Assembly (NCBI RefSeq): GCF_030272695.1
Contig: NZ_JARFYN010000005.1
Coordinates: 124,001 to 188,000 of the forward strand
Direction of reading: 5' to 3'
Length of the DNA stretch: 64,000 nt
DNA from: Martinezella calliandrae
GTDB lineage: Bacteria; Pseudomonadota; Alphaproteobacteria; Rhizobiales; Rhizobiaceae
Shown here: one piece after another, positions 48,664 through 57,442 of the stretch
Numbering within the stretch: the first letter of the stretch is position 1
How the letters are laid out: every line of letters begins with the position of its first letter
Made by a program: the position numbers and the translations under genes
Notes under the pieces: generated by a model
Told to the model about the DNA's origin: nothing
What the model saw: only the letters and a program-made list of their open reading frames with translations
Database searches by the model: none

Positions 48664-51600
48664 GTGACCGATTCGGCACATGGTTTTAATGATCCAAATA
48701 CTTTAGGTAGTGTATCAAATTTTGCGTCCGGTATCGCTGCGGCGTTGACTGGATTGAATAACTACCTCGACCAACTTGCCGAAAGATTTCCTAATCTTGA
48801 GATAGATATCGGATCTTTTTCAACAGTTATGTCGCGATCCGCAAAAGCCGTCAGTATTTTTGGCGGTTACCTTGACTACAGATCCTTCAGGGCAGTGGGC
48901 TATGGTGACAAGACAAGCCTTGCCTTAGCCTCAGGGACTTTTTTGGCGAGTTCGGTCGCGGGTAATGTCGCTGCGGCGATGATCGGCGGGATTTTGGCCG
49001 ACACCGCAGCGGCGTTGTTTGCCGGCCCGGTGTTGGTTGGCGCTGCGTCGTTTGCGGCTGGTTACGGTATCAGCTACGTCGTTCACAGTTGGTTTCCTGG
49101 TACGGCGCCCGCGACCGGAAATATCGATCCAAAATCGACGTCTTACGGCGGTTCAACTCCTGTTGGCATTCCGAGCGCGCTGCCGACTGACACGCCGCTC
49201 GGAGCTTCGTCGGTGACGGGCAGTCTGGTGGGACAGCAGCAGGGTCAAGCGGTTGTCACCTATGCACCGACGGACCTCTCCAAATTGACGATAGCCCCGA
49301 CACCGGTAACGCCGGTGATGCCGAGCGTACCAGCCACCGCGACTGATTTTTCTTCTGACCCGTTTCACGGTATTTTTGGTCCGACCGACTCCTCTTCGTC
49401 ATACGGCGGTGGAAGAGGCGGCAGCGACAATTCCTCTGGCAGCTCTGGCGCGGGCGGGTCCGGTGGTGGCGCGCCCGGCGGTGTTGGCGGACAGTCTGGG
49501 GCAAATGGATCGCATTCAGGTAGCGGTGGCACTCACTCTAGTGGAACGCCCAGCGGCAGCGCGCACCCTGTTGGGACGAGCGGCGCTACCACAGGCGTGA
49601 ATGGCGGCTCGCCAACCGGCAACGCTTCCTCATTGGGTTACGGCAGTCCTACTAGCTCTGCTCGGTACAATTACACCGATGACAACGGGGTTCACAGGTC
49701 CGGTACGCTATACTCATACTCAGGGGGGACGCAAATTGCCATTGGCGATGACGGGCGCATAAGCCGCTCCGACCTAAATGGCTACGATGGGGATTTTAGA
49801 CCAGGTCCCGTTAATGGTGTTAGCATCGATAAAGGAGATCCGAACGCCAATGACACGGACAATAATGATTCTGACGGCGAACCCGTCCTGCTTGATCTTT
49901 CCGGCAATGGTCTCAACGTTAACACGCTCTCCAGTTCCTCACAGTTCGTGAATATTGATGGTGACAGCTATCAGCACCGCACGGCGTGGGCCGGCAATGG
50001 CACAGGCGTGCTGGTGTTCGATGCCGATGGTGACGGCAAAATCAGCAGTTCGAAAGAATTTGCCTTCACGCAATGGGATCCGACCGCGACCGGCGACCTC
50101 GAGGCTATCAAAGATGTCTTCGATACCAATGGCAACGGCAAGCTGGATGCTGGCGACGCGCAGTGGTCGAAGTTCAAGGTCATGGTCAATGGCCAACTCG
50201 TGTCGCTGGATTCGCTCGGGATCACCTCGATCGACCTGACACCGAAGGGCAGCGGCCAGACGTTCAGCGACGGCTCGGCGATCACCGGCACGACCACCTA
50301 CACCAAATCCGATGGCTCGACCGGGGCGGTTGGCGACGCCGTTCTTGCCAGCGATACCAACGGCTATATCGTCAGCTCGACAGTTGTCACCAATGCGGAC
50401 TCGTCCAAGACGAACACTATTCTTGCCTACAATGCGGATGGTAGCTTGGCGTTCCAGAATCTCGTGACCACCAGCAATGATGGCAATAGCGTTCAGACCC
50501 AGTATGACGATGACGGCAACGGCACGTACGATCGTTCGCAGACCGACGTGACCACCGTCGACGCCTCCGGCGTTCGAACCCGTGTTATCTCGAACTTCAA
50601 TGCCGACGGCTCGCTGGTCGACAAGACGACCACGGTGACGAGCGCCGATCACTTGACCGTGAGCGGGACGCTCGATCAGGACGGCGACGGCAAGATCGAT
50701 CAGAGCCAGGTCTTTGTCACCTATGCCGACGGTTCGACGTCGACGACCATCAAGGCACTGAGTGCTGCCGGCACAGTGCTCGCAGAAACACTGGTTCAAG
50801 CCAGCGCCGACGGTCTGTCGAAGACAACCGAGACCGATATCAACGGCGACGGCACCTATGAGGATGTGGTTACGGACGTCACGGTGCTGGCAGCCGACGG
50901 CTCGCGCACCCGAACGGTGAACGACAGCAGCGCCAACGGCACCCTGCTTTCCAGCGTCACCACGGCAACCAGCGCTGACAACCACTCGAAAACCGCGACC
51001 AGCGATCTCGACGGCAATGGCACAGTCGACAGGAATGACCAAACACTAACGACGATTGCCGCCAACGGCGATGTCACGACAGTGCTGACGACGACCAATG
51101 GCGATGGATCCGCACGCGGAACGGTAACGACGGTTGCGACAGCCAACGGCCTGTCGAAGACGGTTTCAACCGACATCACTGGGGACGGAGCCGCGGACGT
51201 CGTCGACTCGGATGTCACAACGGTCGCTACCGACGGCACGCGCACCGAAACGTTGCAGGAAAACAGCGCGAGCGGCATCGTGCTATCGAAAAGCGTCACC
51301 GTCACCAGCGTCGATGGCAAAACAAAGACCATTTCGGTTGATGCCAACGGCGATGGAGCGACGGACAAGCTGACGTCCACTACCGTTGCGGCCGACGGCT
51401 CAACATCGCAAACCGACAGCATACTGAATCCCAATGGTACGCTGGTCAGCAAAACCACCACATCCAGCAGCGCCGACGGTCTCTCGAAGACGATCAGCAC
51501 AGACCTTAATGGCGACGGCGTTTCCGACAGAGTTACGACGGACACCATCGTGGCGGCATCGGGCGGCGATCGCACGGAGACCGTAACGGTAAAGAGCGCC

Positions 51601-54600
51601 AGTGGTTCCGTTCTCGGCACGTCTGTCACCACCACATCGGCTGACAGCCTGACCCAAACAGTGCAGACCGATGTCAACGGCGACGGCGTTTTCGACAGGA
51701 CCGTCACTGACACCATTGTCCTGGGATCCGGCGGCACCCGTCAGGAGACAGTTGCAACGAAGAGCGGCGACGGAACGCTGCAGCAGCAGACTGTCACCCT
51801 GATCAGCGCTGACCGCCAAACCACAACGGTGACGACGGACAGCGACGGTGACGGACATATGGACAACACGAGCGTCAAGGTCGTTGCTGCCAATGGCAGC
51901 CAGGCGACTACGACAACGGCAACGAGCGCCGACGGCGTGATGCACGGGAAGACCGTCACTACGATCAGCGCCGATGGTTTGACGACAACGATCGCCGGCG
52001 ATCTTAACGGTGACGGAGCGACGGATGTCACCACCGTCGACCAGACAGTCATCAATGCGGACGGCAGCCACACCGAAACGGTCACCGCGACCAGCAGCAA
52101 CGGCACACTGCTCAGCAAAACGACTTCCGTCGTCAGTGGCAACGGTCTTACGACGACGGTGCAGAAGGATGTGAACGGTGACGGAGTTGTCGACACAACA
52201 ACCATCCATGCATCGATACTCAACAGCAGTGGATCGACCACGACCACGACGTCCGACTATCTTGGCACAACGCTGGCGGATCAAACCAAGACTGTGACAA
52301 GTGCGAACGGCCTCGTGGTGACCACCTCCTACGACTACGACGGCAACGACACATTCGACCGAGTGGCCACCTCCAGCAAGACGCTGAATGCGGACGGCTC
52401 AACATCGGAAACCGACTCGGTTACGACCGCGACGGGCACGCTGATTTCGAACATGACTAGTACCGCGACGGCGGACGGTAAGACGGTTACAAGCCAGGTC
52501 GATCTCGATGGCGACGGCAAGAATGACATAAAGACGACCGCCGTCGTCGACGCCACCGGCCAGACGACGAAGACGGTCGAAACCTATAAGACCGGCACCA
52601 CGACGCTGAGCAGCCGCGCGGTCACGGTAGCCTCGGCAAATGGTCTTTCGACGACATCGAGTTCCGACCTTGATGGTGACGGTGTCTACGAGCTAGTCAC
52701 CACTGATGTCATCGCGTTGAATGCCGACGGCAGCAAAACTGAAACGATTTCCAAATTCAGCACCGGCAGCGTTTTGTCGTCCCTGACCACGGTAACGACT
52801 AGCGGAAACGGCCTGAGCACGCAGACCAATTGGGCAGACGCAACCGGAGCAACGGTCCGCTCCGGCAGCGATGTAACCATCAACAATGCCGATGGCAGCA
52901 CGACGGAAACGCTGTCCTATTTCAAGGCGGGTGGTGCGCTTGAAAGCAAGACGATTACCAGTGTTGATGCACAAGGCCTGACGACAACGGTGACGTCCGA
53001 TATTGACGGCGACGCTATCGTCGACCAGAAGTCGACGACCACGAAGAATGCCGATGGCAGCGTCACGAAAGTGCTGTCGGATCTGACATCGACCGGCACG
53101 ACGTCGCACACGACGACGATTACGACCAGTGCCGATGGTCTCACTCGAACATTCGACTTCGACACTGACGGCAATGGGGTGACCAATACCCGCCTTGCCG
53201 ACACGACGGTACTGAACGCCAATGGCAGCAAGACCAATACCGAGAAGCGGTATGAGGCGGACGTCAACGGGCAATTGGTGCTGAAGGACACGACAGTAGT
53301 CGATACTTCCGCCGATGGTCTGACGGTCACCACCAAGTGGGATCAGACAGGTTCCGGTACCTTCACCAAGAGCCGGACCGATGCAACAGTCTTGAATGCC
53401 GACGGCTCGAAAACGGAGACCGTCAGCTACTTCACCGGGTCGACATTGACGAGCCGTTATCTCACGAAAACCAGTGCCAACGGTCTGTCGGTCACCACAC
53501 AAGCGGATCCGACCGGCTCCGGAACATACAGCGAGACGTCGACCGACATCACGGTCATCAACGTCAATGGAACCTCTACTCGCACGGTGTCCGATGCCAA
53601 GGCTGACGGCTCGGCGATCTCGACAATCACGACGACAACCAGCGCTGACGGACGAGTGCTGTCAACCAACGAACAGCGCACTGGCCTCGCCACGCAGAAC
53701 GTCAGTGACACGATCGAGGTGCTGGCCGACGGTGCGAAGCGCGAGACGGTCGCGACGACGGATGCGAGCGGGAAGCTGATCGATAAGACCGTGACCCTGA
53801 CGAGCGCGGACAAGCTGACCGTTACCATCGACCGCGACGCCAACGGTGATGGGGTCGTCGACCAACACCAGCAGACCGTCGTGGCGAACTCGAGCATCGT
53901 GACCTCAACGGTGACGGACTATAAAACTGCCGGAGTCAAAGCCGATAGTTCGACGAGCACGAAGTCAGCAAACGGCCTGCAGACGACGATCAACTGGGAT
54001 CTCGACGGCAACGGCACGAACGATCGTCAGAGGGTGCAGGTCGACACAAATAATGCCGACGGCAGCAAGACGACGGTCATTTCCGACACCGATCTGACGA
54101 CCGGAAAGCTGGCGACGAAGACGACGATCCAGTTGTCCTCCGACGGAACGGTTCGCACGACGTCGAAGGATGTCGACGGCGACGGAACGGTCGATCAAAC
54201 CGAGACGCTGACCACAGATACGACCGGGGCCAGCGTCTCGGTCCTGACAAACAATGCGACGGCGCGCTCGGCGACATATCTGTTGTCCGGCCAAGCCTAT
54301 TGGAAGCAGGCGATCGCCGCCAAGGTTGAGACCGACAGTGCTGCCGATGGCATCACGAAGATGATCAAATACGACTACGACGGCGATGGCGTGTTCGAGG
54401 TCGTCATGCAGTCGCTACGCGAGATCGACGGCTCGGTCGCTACGACAGTCACCGAGACAAATTCGGCCGGTACGGTCATTGCGAAGGGAACCGTAACAAC
54501 AAGCCCCGATGGGCTGGTCACCGTCCTGAGCAAGGATTCGAACAACGATGGCGTCATTGATCATACCGAGACTGCCGTCACGCATGCGGATGGTTCAATC

Positions 54601-56667
54601 ACGCTGACCAAGGTGGATCGCAACGCCAGCGGCGCCGTCACCCAGACGGTCGTCGACACCGTAACCGCGCTTGGCAGCCTGTCGCTGCGGGTAACCAGCG
54701 ACGGCCAAGGGCGAAAGACATCGCAGTTGGCCATCGCGGCGGATGGCAGCTCTGTGACCACCAACTATGATGCCGCCAGCGGTCAGACGCTGAGTGTTTC
54801 CAATGCGAACAAGGCGGGCATCCTGACCAGTGCGGTTCTCTATGATCCGCTCAACGCCAATCCTTGGACAAGAGTCGAACAGTCCTTCGATGCGACTGGC
54901 AAGAAGACGCTCGAAAAGCAATACAACGACGATGGCACGCGGACCGAGATCACGTTCTACACGCCGACAGGCGCCCAGCAACATATCGATTATTTCAACA
55001 CAGCAGGCGTCCGCACTAATAGCATCGAGTACGACGTGACAAACGCGAACGCTTGGGCAAACTACCAGCTTTCCTATGACGGCGCCGGACGCGTAACCCA
55101 GCAGATCAATCATATGGATGATGGTCGGACCGGTGTTTACAACTACGATCCGAGCAACAGCCAACCATGGTCAGCCTACATTCAGATCTACGATGCGGCA
55201 GGTCGACTGACGAGCATCGAACAGGACAATGACGACGGATCGAAAGTTACCGACATCTATGATGCCGGGAATACGGCGGCTTGGTCACACATCGCAAACT
55301 GGTATGACGCCAGTGGCCGGATGTTCCAGGAGGCCGACTATATGGATGACCGGACAAGCGGCGTTTACAATTTCGATGTCGCCAACACCCAGCCCTGGTG
55401 GCGCTATGCCCAAAATTTTAATGCGGCTGGGCAGGCAACGTATGTTGAGCAGGATAATGACGACGGCTCGCACTTTGCCGTCACCTATGACCCGACCAAC
55501 GCACAACCCTGGTCACGTGTTGAGCAAAGCTTCGACGCCGCCGGACGGCTCACCGTCCAAAACAATTTCAACGACGACGGCACTCGGAATGCCTACATCT
55601 ACGATGTCACGAATGTGCAGCCCTGGTCATCGCTGGTCCAGATATTCAACACTGCCGGCCAGATGACAAACCAGTACCAGTACAACGATGATGGCGGGCA
55701 GGTTCAATATGCCTTCGATGTCAACAATACGCAGGGCTGGTCTTACATCGCCAATGTCTACACAGCGAGCTCACAGCTCGTGACCGCCTATGTCTATAGC
55801 GACGATGCCAGCAAGTGGACGATCACCTCGTATGACGTCAACCACAACCAACCATGGACCTCGCTGGTCCAGAACTTCATCAATTCGGGGCACATCACGA
55901 CCGCCACGTCCAATAACGATGACGGCAGCTACACGAACTATCAATACAACAGTTCCGGGACGCTGATCGCTTGGCAACGGTATGCCTTTGGTAGCGGTGG
56001 TGGCGGCGGCAGCTCCGGCTATCACATGATCGATCAGTGGCCGCAACCGAGTTACGGCGGTCACGGGCCGGTGCTGCTCGACCTCAACGGCGACGGTCAT
56101 ATCGATCTGCGACCGATCGACGAGAATGCGCTGGCGACGGGGTCGTCGGTCACCTTCGATTGGAATGCCGACGGCGCTCGGGATGGAACGGCCTGGGTCG
56201 GTCCTCAGGACGGCTTCCTGGCGATCGATCTCGGGAAGGACGGTCAGGCTGGTCCCGATGGTGTCATCGACCAGGCGAAGGAACTGTCCTTCTCGATGTG
56301 GGCGACCGATGATCAGGTTGCCGCCAATGGCGGCTCGGTCTCCGACCTCGACGGTCTGCGGCTGGTCTTCGACAGCAACCACGACAATGTCCTAGATGCG
56401 AACGATGACCGCTGGAGCGAGTTCCGCGTCTGGCGCGATGCCAACCAGAACGGTGTCGTGGATGACGGCGAATTGCTGACGATGTCGGACGCCGGCATCA
56501 AGCTCATCAATCTTCTGCCGACGCCGGATGGCAGCCAGTCGTTCGCCGACGGATCGGCGATCACCGGCACGAGTTCATATCAGACCAGCGACGGCACAAC
56601 GCGGTATCTTGTTGGCGATGCGTCGCTTGCCTACCAGGCGGCAATTCCGCAGCAGAACGCCGCCTGA
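48664..56667 (+). CDS. Giant tandem-repeat protein, probable type I secretion substrate
   Basis: The 2667-aa protein has these parts in order. An Ala/Gly-rich hydrophobic N-terminus (about 1-165). A Ser/Gly linker (about 240-330). An EF-hand-like module (about 405-565; FDADGDGKIS, FDTNGNGKLDAGD). About 25 repeats of about 56 aa (about 600-2020) with D.DGDG..D loops and DGS.T turns. About ten 38-aa repeats (about 2058-2440) of form YDxxNxQPW...FDAAGR...DDG. A second EF-hand-like module (about 2468-2650). No RTX nonapeptides (GGxGxD) are present. The ABC exporter and adaptor genes downstream make it the likely substrate; it may be a calcium-stiffened surface adhesin. GTG start with AGGAGAG. Confidence 0.85.
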   Translation: MTDSAHGFNDPNTLGSVSNFASGIAAALTGLNNYLDQLAERFPNLEIDIGSFSTVMSRSAKAVSIFGGYLDYRSFRAVGYGDKTSLALASGTFLASSVAGNVAAAMIGGILADTAAALFAGPVLVGAASFAAGYGISYVVHSWFPGTAPATGNIDPKSTSYGGSTPVGIPSALPTDTPLGASSVTGSLVGQQQGQAVVTYAPTDLSKLTIAPTPVTPVMPSVPATATDFSSDPFHGIFGPTDSSSSYGGGRGGSDNSSGSSGAGGSGGGAPGGVGGQSGANGSHSGSGGTHSSGTPSGSAHPVGTSGATTGVNGGSPTGNASSLGYGSPTSSARYNYTDDNGVHRSGTLYSYSGGTQIAIGDDGRISRSDLNGYDGDFRPGPVNGVSIDKGDPNANDTDNNDSDGEPVLLDLSGNGLNVNTLSSSSQFVNIDGDSYQHRTAWAGNGTGVLVFDADGDGKISSSKEFAFTQWDPTATGDLEAIKDVFDTNGNGKLDAGDAQWSKFKVMVNGQLVSLDSLGITSIDLTPKGSGQTFSDGSAITGTTTYTKSDGSTGAVGDAVLASDTNGYIVSSTVVTNADSSKTNTILAYNADGSLAFQNLVTTSNDGNSVQTQYDDDGNGTYDRSQTDVTTVDASGVRTRVISNFNADGSLVDKTTTVTSADHLTVSGTLDQDGDGKIDQSQVFVTYADGSTSTTIKALSAAGTVLAETLVQASADGLSKTTETDINGDGTYEDVVTDVTVLAADGSRTRTVNDSSANGTLLSSVTTATSADNHSKTATSDLDGNGTVDRNDQTLTTIAANGDVTTVLTTTNGDGSARGTVTTVATANGLSKTVSTDITGDGAADVVDSDVTTVATDGTRTETLQENSASGIVLSKSVTVTSVDGKTKTISVDANGDGATDKLTSTTVAADGSTSQTDSILNPNGTLVSKTTTSSSADGLSKTISTDLNGDGVSDRVTTDTIVAASGGDRTETVTVKSASGSVLGTSVTTTSADSLTQTVQTDVNGDGVFDRTVTDTIVLGSGGTRQETVATKSGDGTLQQQTVTLISADRQTTTVTTDSDGDGHMDNTSVKVVAANGSQATTTTATSADGVMHGKTVTTISADGLTTTIAGDLNGDGATDVTTVDQTVINADGSHTETVTATSSNGTLLSKTTSVVSGNGLTTTVQKDVNGDGVVDTTTIHASILNSSGSTTTTTSDYLGTTLADQTKTVTSANGLVVTTSYDYDGNDTFDRVATSSKTLNADGSTSETDSVTTATGTLISNMTSTATADGKTVTSQVDLDGDGKNDIKTTAVVDATGQTTKTVETYKTGTTTLSSRAVTVASANGLSTTSSSDLDGDGVYELVTTDVIALNADGSKTETISKFSTGSVLSSLTTVTTSGNGLSTQTNWADATGATVRSGSDVTINNADGSTTETLSYFKAGGALESKTITSVDAQGLTTTVTSDIDGDAIVDQKSTTTKNADGSVTKVLSDLTSTGTTSHTTTITTSADGLTRTFDFDTDGNGVTNTRLADTTVLNANGSKTNTEKRYEADVNGQLVLKDTTVVDTSADGLTVTTKWDQTGSGTFTKSRTDATVLNADGSKTETVSYFTGSTLTSRYLTKTSANGLSVTTQADPTGSGTYSETSTDITVINVNGTSTRTVSDAKADGSAISTITTTTSADGRVLSTNEQRTGLATQNVSDTIEVLADGAKRETVATTDASGKLIDKTVTLTSADKLTVTIDRDANGDGVVDQHQQTVVANSSIVTSTVTDYKTAGVKADSSTSTKSANGLQTTINWDLDGNGTNDRQRVQVDTNNADGSKTTVISDTDLTTGKLATKTTIQLSSDGTVRTTSKDVDGDGTVDQTETLTTDTTGASVSVLTNNATARSATYLLSGQAYWKQAIAAKVETDSAADGITKMIKYDYDGDGVFEVVMQSLREIDGSVATTVTETNSAGTVIAKGTVTTSPDGLVTVLSKDSNNDGVIDHTETAVTHADGSITLTKVDRNASGAVTQTVVDTVTALGSLSLRVTSDGQGRKTSQLAIAADGSSVTTNYDAASGQTLSVSNANKAGILTSAVLYDPLNANPWTRVEQSFDATGKKTLEKQYNDDGTRTEITFYTPTGAQQHIDYFNTAGVRTNSIEYDVTNANAWANYQLSYDGAGRVTQQINHMDDGRTGVYNYDPSNSQPWSAYIQIYDAAGRLTSIEQDNDDGSKVTDIYDAGNTAAWSHIANWYDASGRMFQEADYMDDRTSGVYNFDVANTQPWWRYAQNFNAAGQATYVEQDNDDGSHFAVTYDPTNAQPWSRVEQSFDAAGRLTVQNNFNDDGTRNAYIYDVTNVQPWSSLVQIFNTAGQMTNQYQYNDDGGQVQYAFDVNNTQGWSYIANVYTASSQLVTAYVYSDDASKWTITSYDVNHNQPWTSLVQNFINSGHITTATSNNDDGSYTNYQYNSSGTLIAWQRYAFGSGGGGGSSGYHMIDQWPQPSYGGHGPVLLDLNGDGHIDLRPIDENALATGSSVTFDWNADGARDGTAWVGPQDGFLAIDLGKDGQAGPDGVIDQAKELSFSMWATDDQVAANGGSVSDLDGLRLVFDSNHDNVLDANDDRWSEFRVWRDANQNGVVDDGELLTMSDAGIKLINLLPTPDGSQSFADGSAITGTSSYQTSDGTTRYLVGDASLAYQAAIPQQNAA
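50467..54720 (+). repeat. About 25 tandem repeats of about 168 bp (56 aa) within the giant gene
   Basis: Units show the pattern TSADGL..T...D.[DN]GDG..D......V..ADGS.TET......G.L..., spaced about 56 codons. Sequence differs between units, so this is diverged tandem duplication. The DxDGDG loops resemble calcium-binding loops. Confidence 0.8.
54838..55985 (+). repeat. About ten tandem repeats of 114 bp (38 aa) within the giant gene
   Basis: Units begin at YD/FD, with N.QPW 5-8 residues later, then YDAAGR-like and DDG motifs. Length is exactly 38 aa in those I counted. They resemble YD-type beta-repeats but carry an extra conserved PW. Confidence 0.8.
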
Positions 56668-56734
56668 GGGCTGATCATCCACCGTCGGTGATGCCGAGCC
56701 TTTCAACGGCTCGGTAGCGCCTCCTGTATCGCGT

Positions 56735-56800
56735 GAGCCTACTTTACAATGGACAACACCGCCCTCGCCGAACTCGAGCAAGCGCCCGCAGATGTGCAGA
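56735..56800 (+). repeat. Partial duplicate of the 5' end of the ABC exporter gene
   Basis: Sequence from about 56735, including an ATG at 56749 and about 12 codons (MDNTALAELEQAP), matches 57428 onward (MVNTTLAEAEQAP). The match includes GCGTGAGCCT upstream of the start. The exported protein gene at 56839 lies between the two copies. Confidence 0.7.
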
Positions 56801-56838
56801 GCGCTGGAGGCATCGAGATCCTTTCATTGACGGCGATC

Positions 56839-57360
56839 ATGAAAAGGATAATCCGCGCCACAATGGCCATCATGACAGCGTTGACGTGTGGAGTTGCGCG
56901 CGCCGATTCCAACGACTGCCGACCGATTACAGAGGCGATCGGGAAGCTAAATTCTGCTGCTCAGTTTCAGCAAAAGGGCATCATCACCGCCATCGATACC
57001 GGCAAGTCGTATTCTCACGATTATCTCGTCTCCGGCGACAAAGAGTATGAGCGTGAAGATAACCGGCCTTGGACGGTCGGTGTTCGCCAGCCTATTCAAT
57101 TGGTTATTGATGGCAAGTCCACTGTTTCAGAGTGTAGCCGTGATGGGGTGGAGCGGCTGGGCGATGTTTCGGCAATCGTCTACACCTACAAGCGTCTCAC
57201 GCCTGGTCATCTTGTAAGGGATGTCAGGCTTTGGGTTACCGAAAGCACCGGCAAACCTCTTCAGACGGAGATAAGCATCGAGGCTGACACCAGCCGCAAA
57301 GGCAAGTTCACGTTCAGCTATGATCCAAATGCAGCTTTGCCGATGGGCGGGGATCAATGA
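56839..57360 (+). CDS. Small exported protein between the giant protein and its exporter
   Basis: The 173-aa product starts at Met 56839 with a signal peptide (MKRIIRATMAIMTALTCGVARA). The mature part contains two Cys (DCRPITEA and SECSRDG) and beta-rich sequence without a recognised family. Open frame extends upstream to 56749 because of the duplicated exporter leader; that part is probably not in the mature protein, although a start at 56749 cannot be excluded. It may be a periplasmic helper or immunity-like factor; this is a guess. Confidence 0.65.
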   Translation: MKRIIRATMAIMTALTCGVARADSNDCRPITEAIGKLNSAAQFQQKGIITAIDTGKSYSHDYLVSGDKEYEREDNRPWTVGVRQPIQLVIDGKSTVSECSRDGVERLGDVSAIVYTYKRLTPGHLVRDVRLWVTESTGKPLQTEISIEADTSRKGKFTFSYDPNAALPMGGDQ

Positions 57361-57442
57361 GTAGGTACGAAAGAGTGGGCTGCATGTTGGCTGTTGACAA
57401 TCGCACATCTCGGCTACCCTCCAGCGTGTGAGCCTGACACTC

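Noticed and set aside
49939..51042. Long antisense open frames across the giant gene
   Set aside because: Periodic repeat DNA creates long antisense frames; their translations are repeats of the shadow, not proteins.
48664..56667. RTX nonapeptide array
   Set aside because: I looked for GGxGxDxUx tandem motifs and found only Gly/Ser linker sequence and DxDGDG loops.
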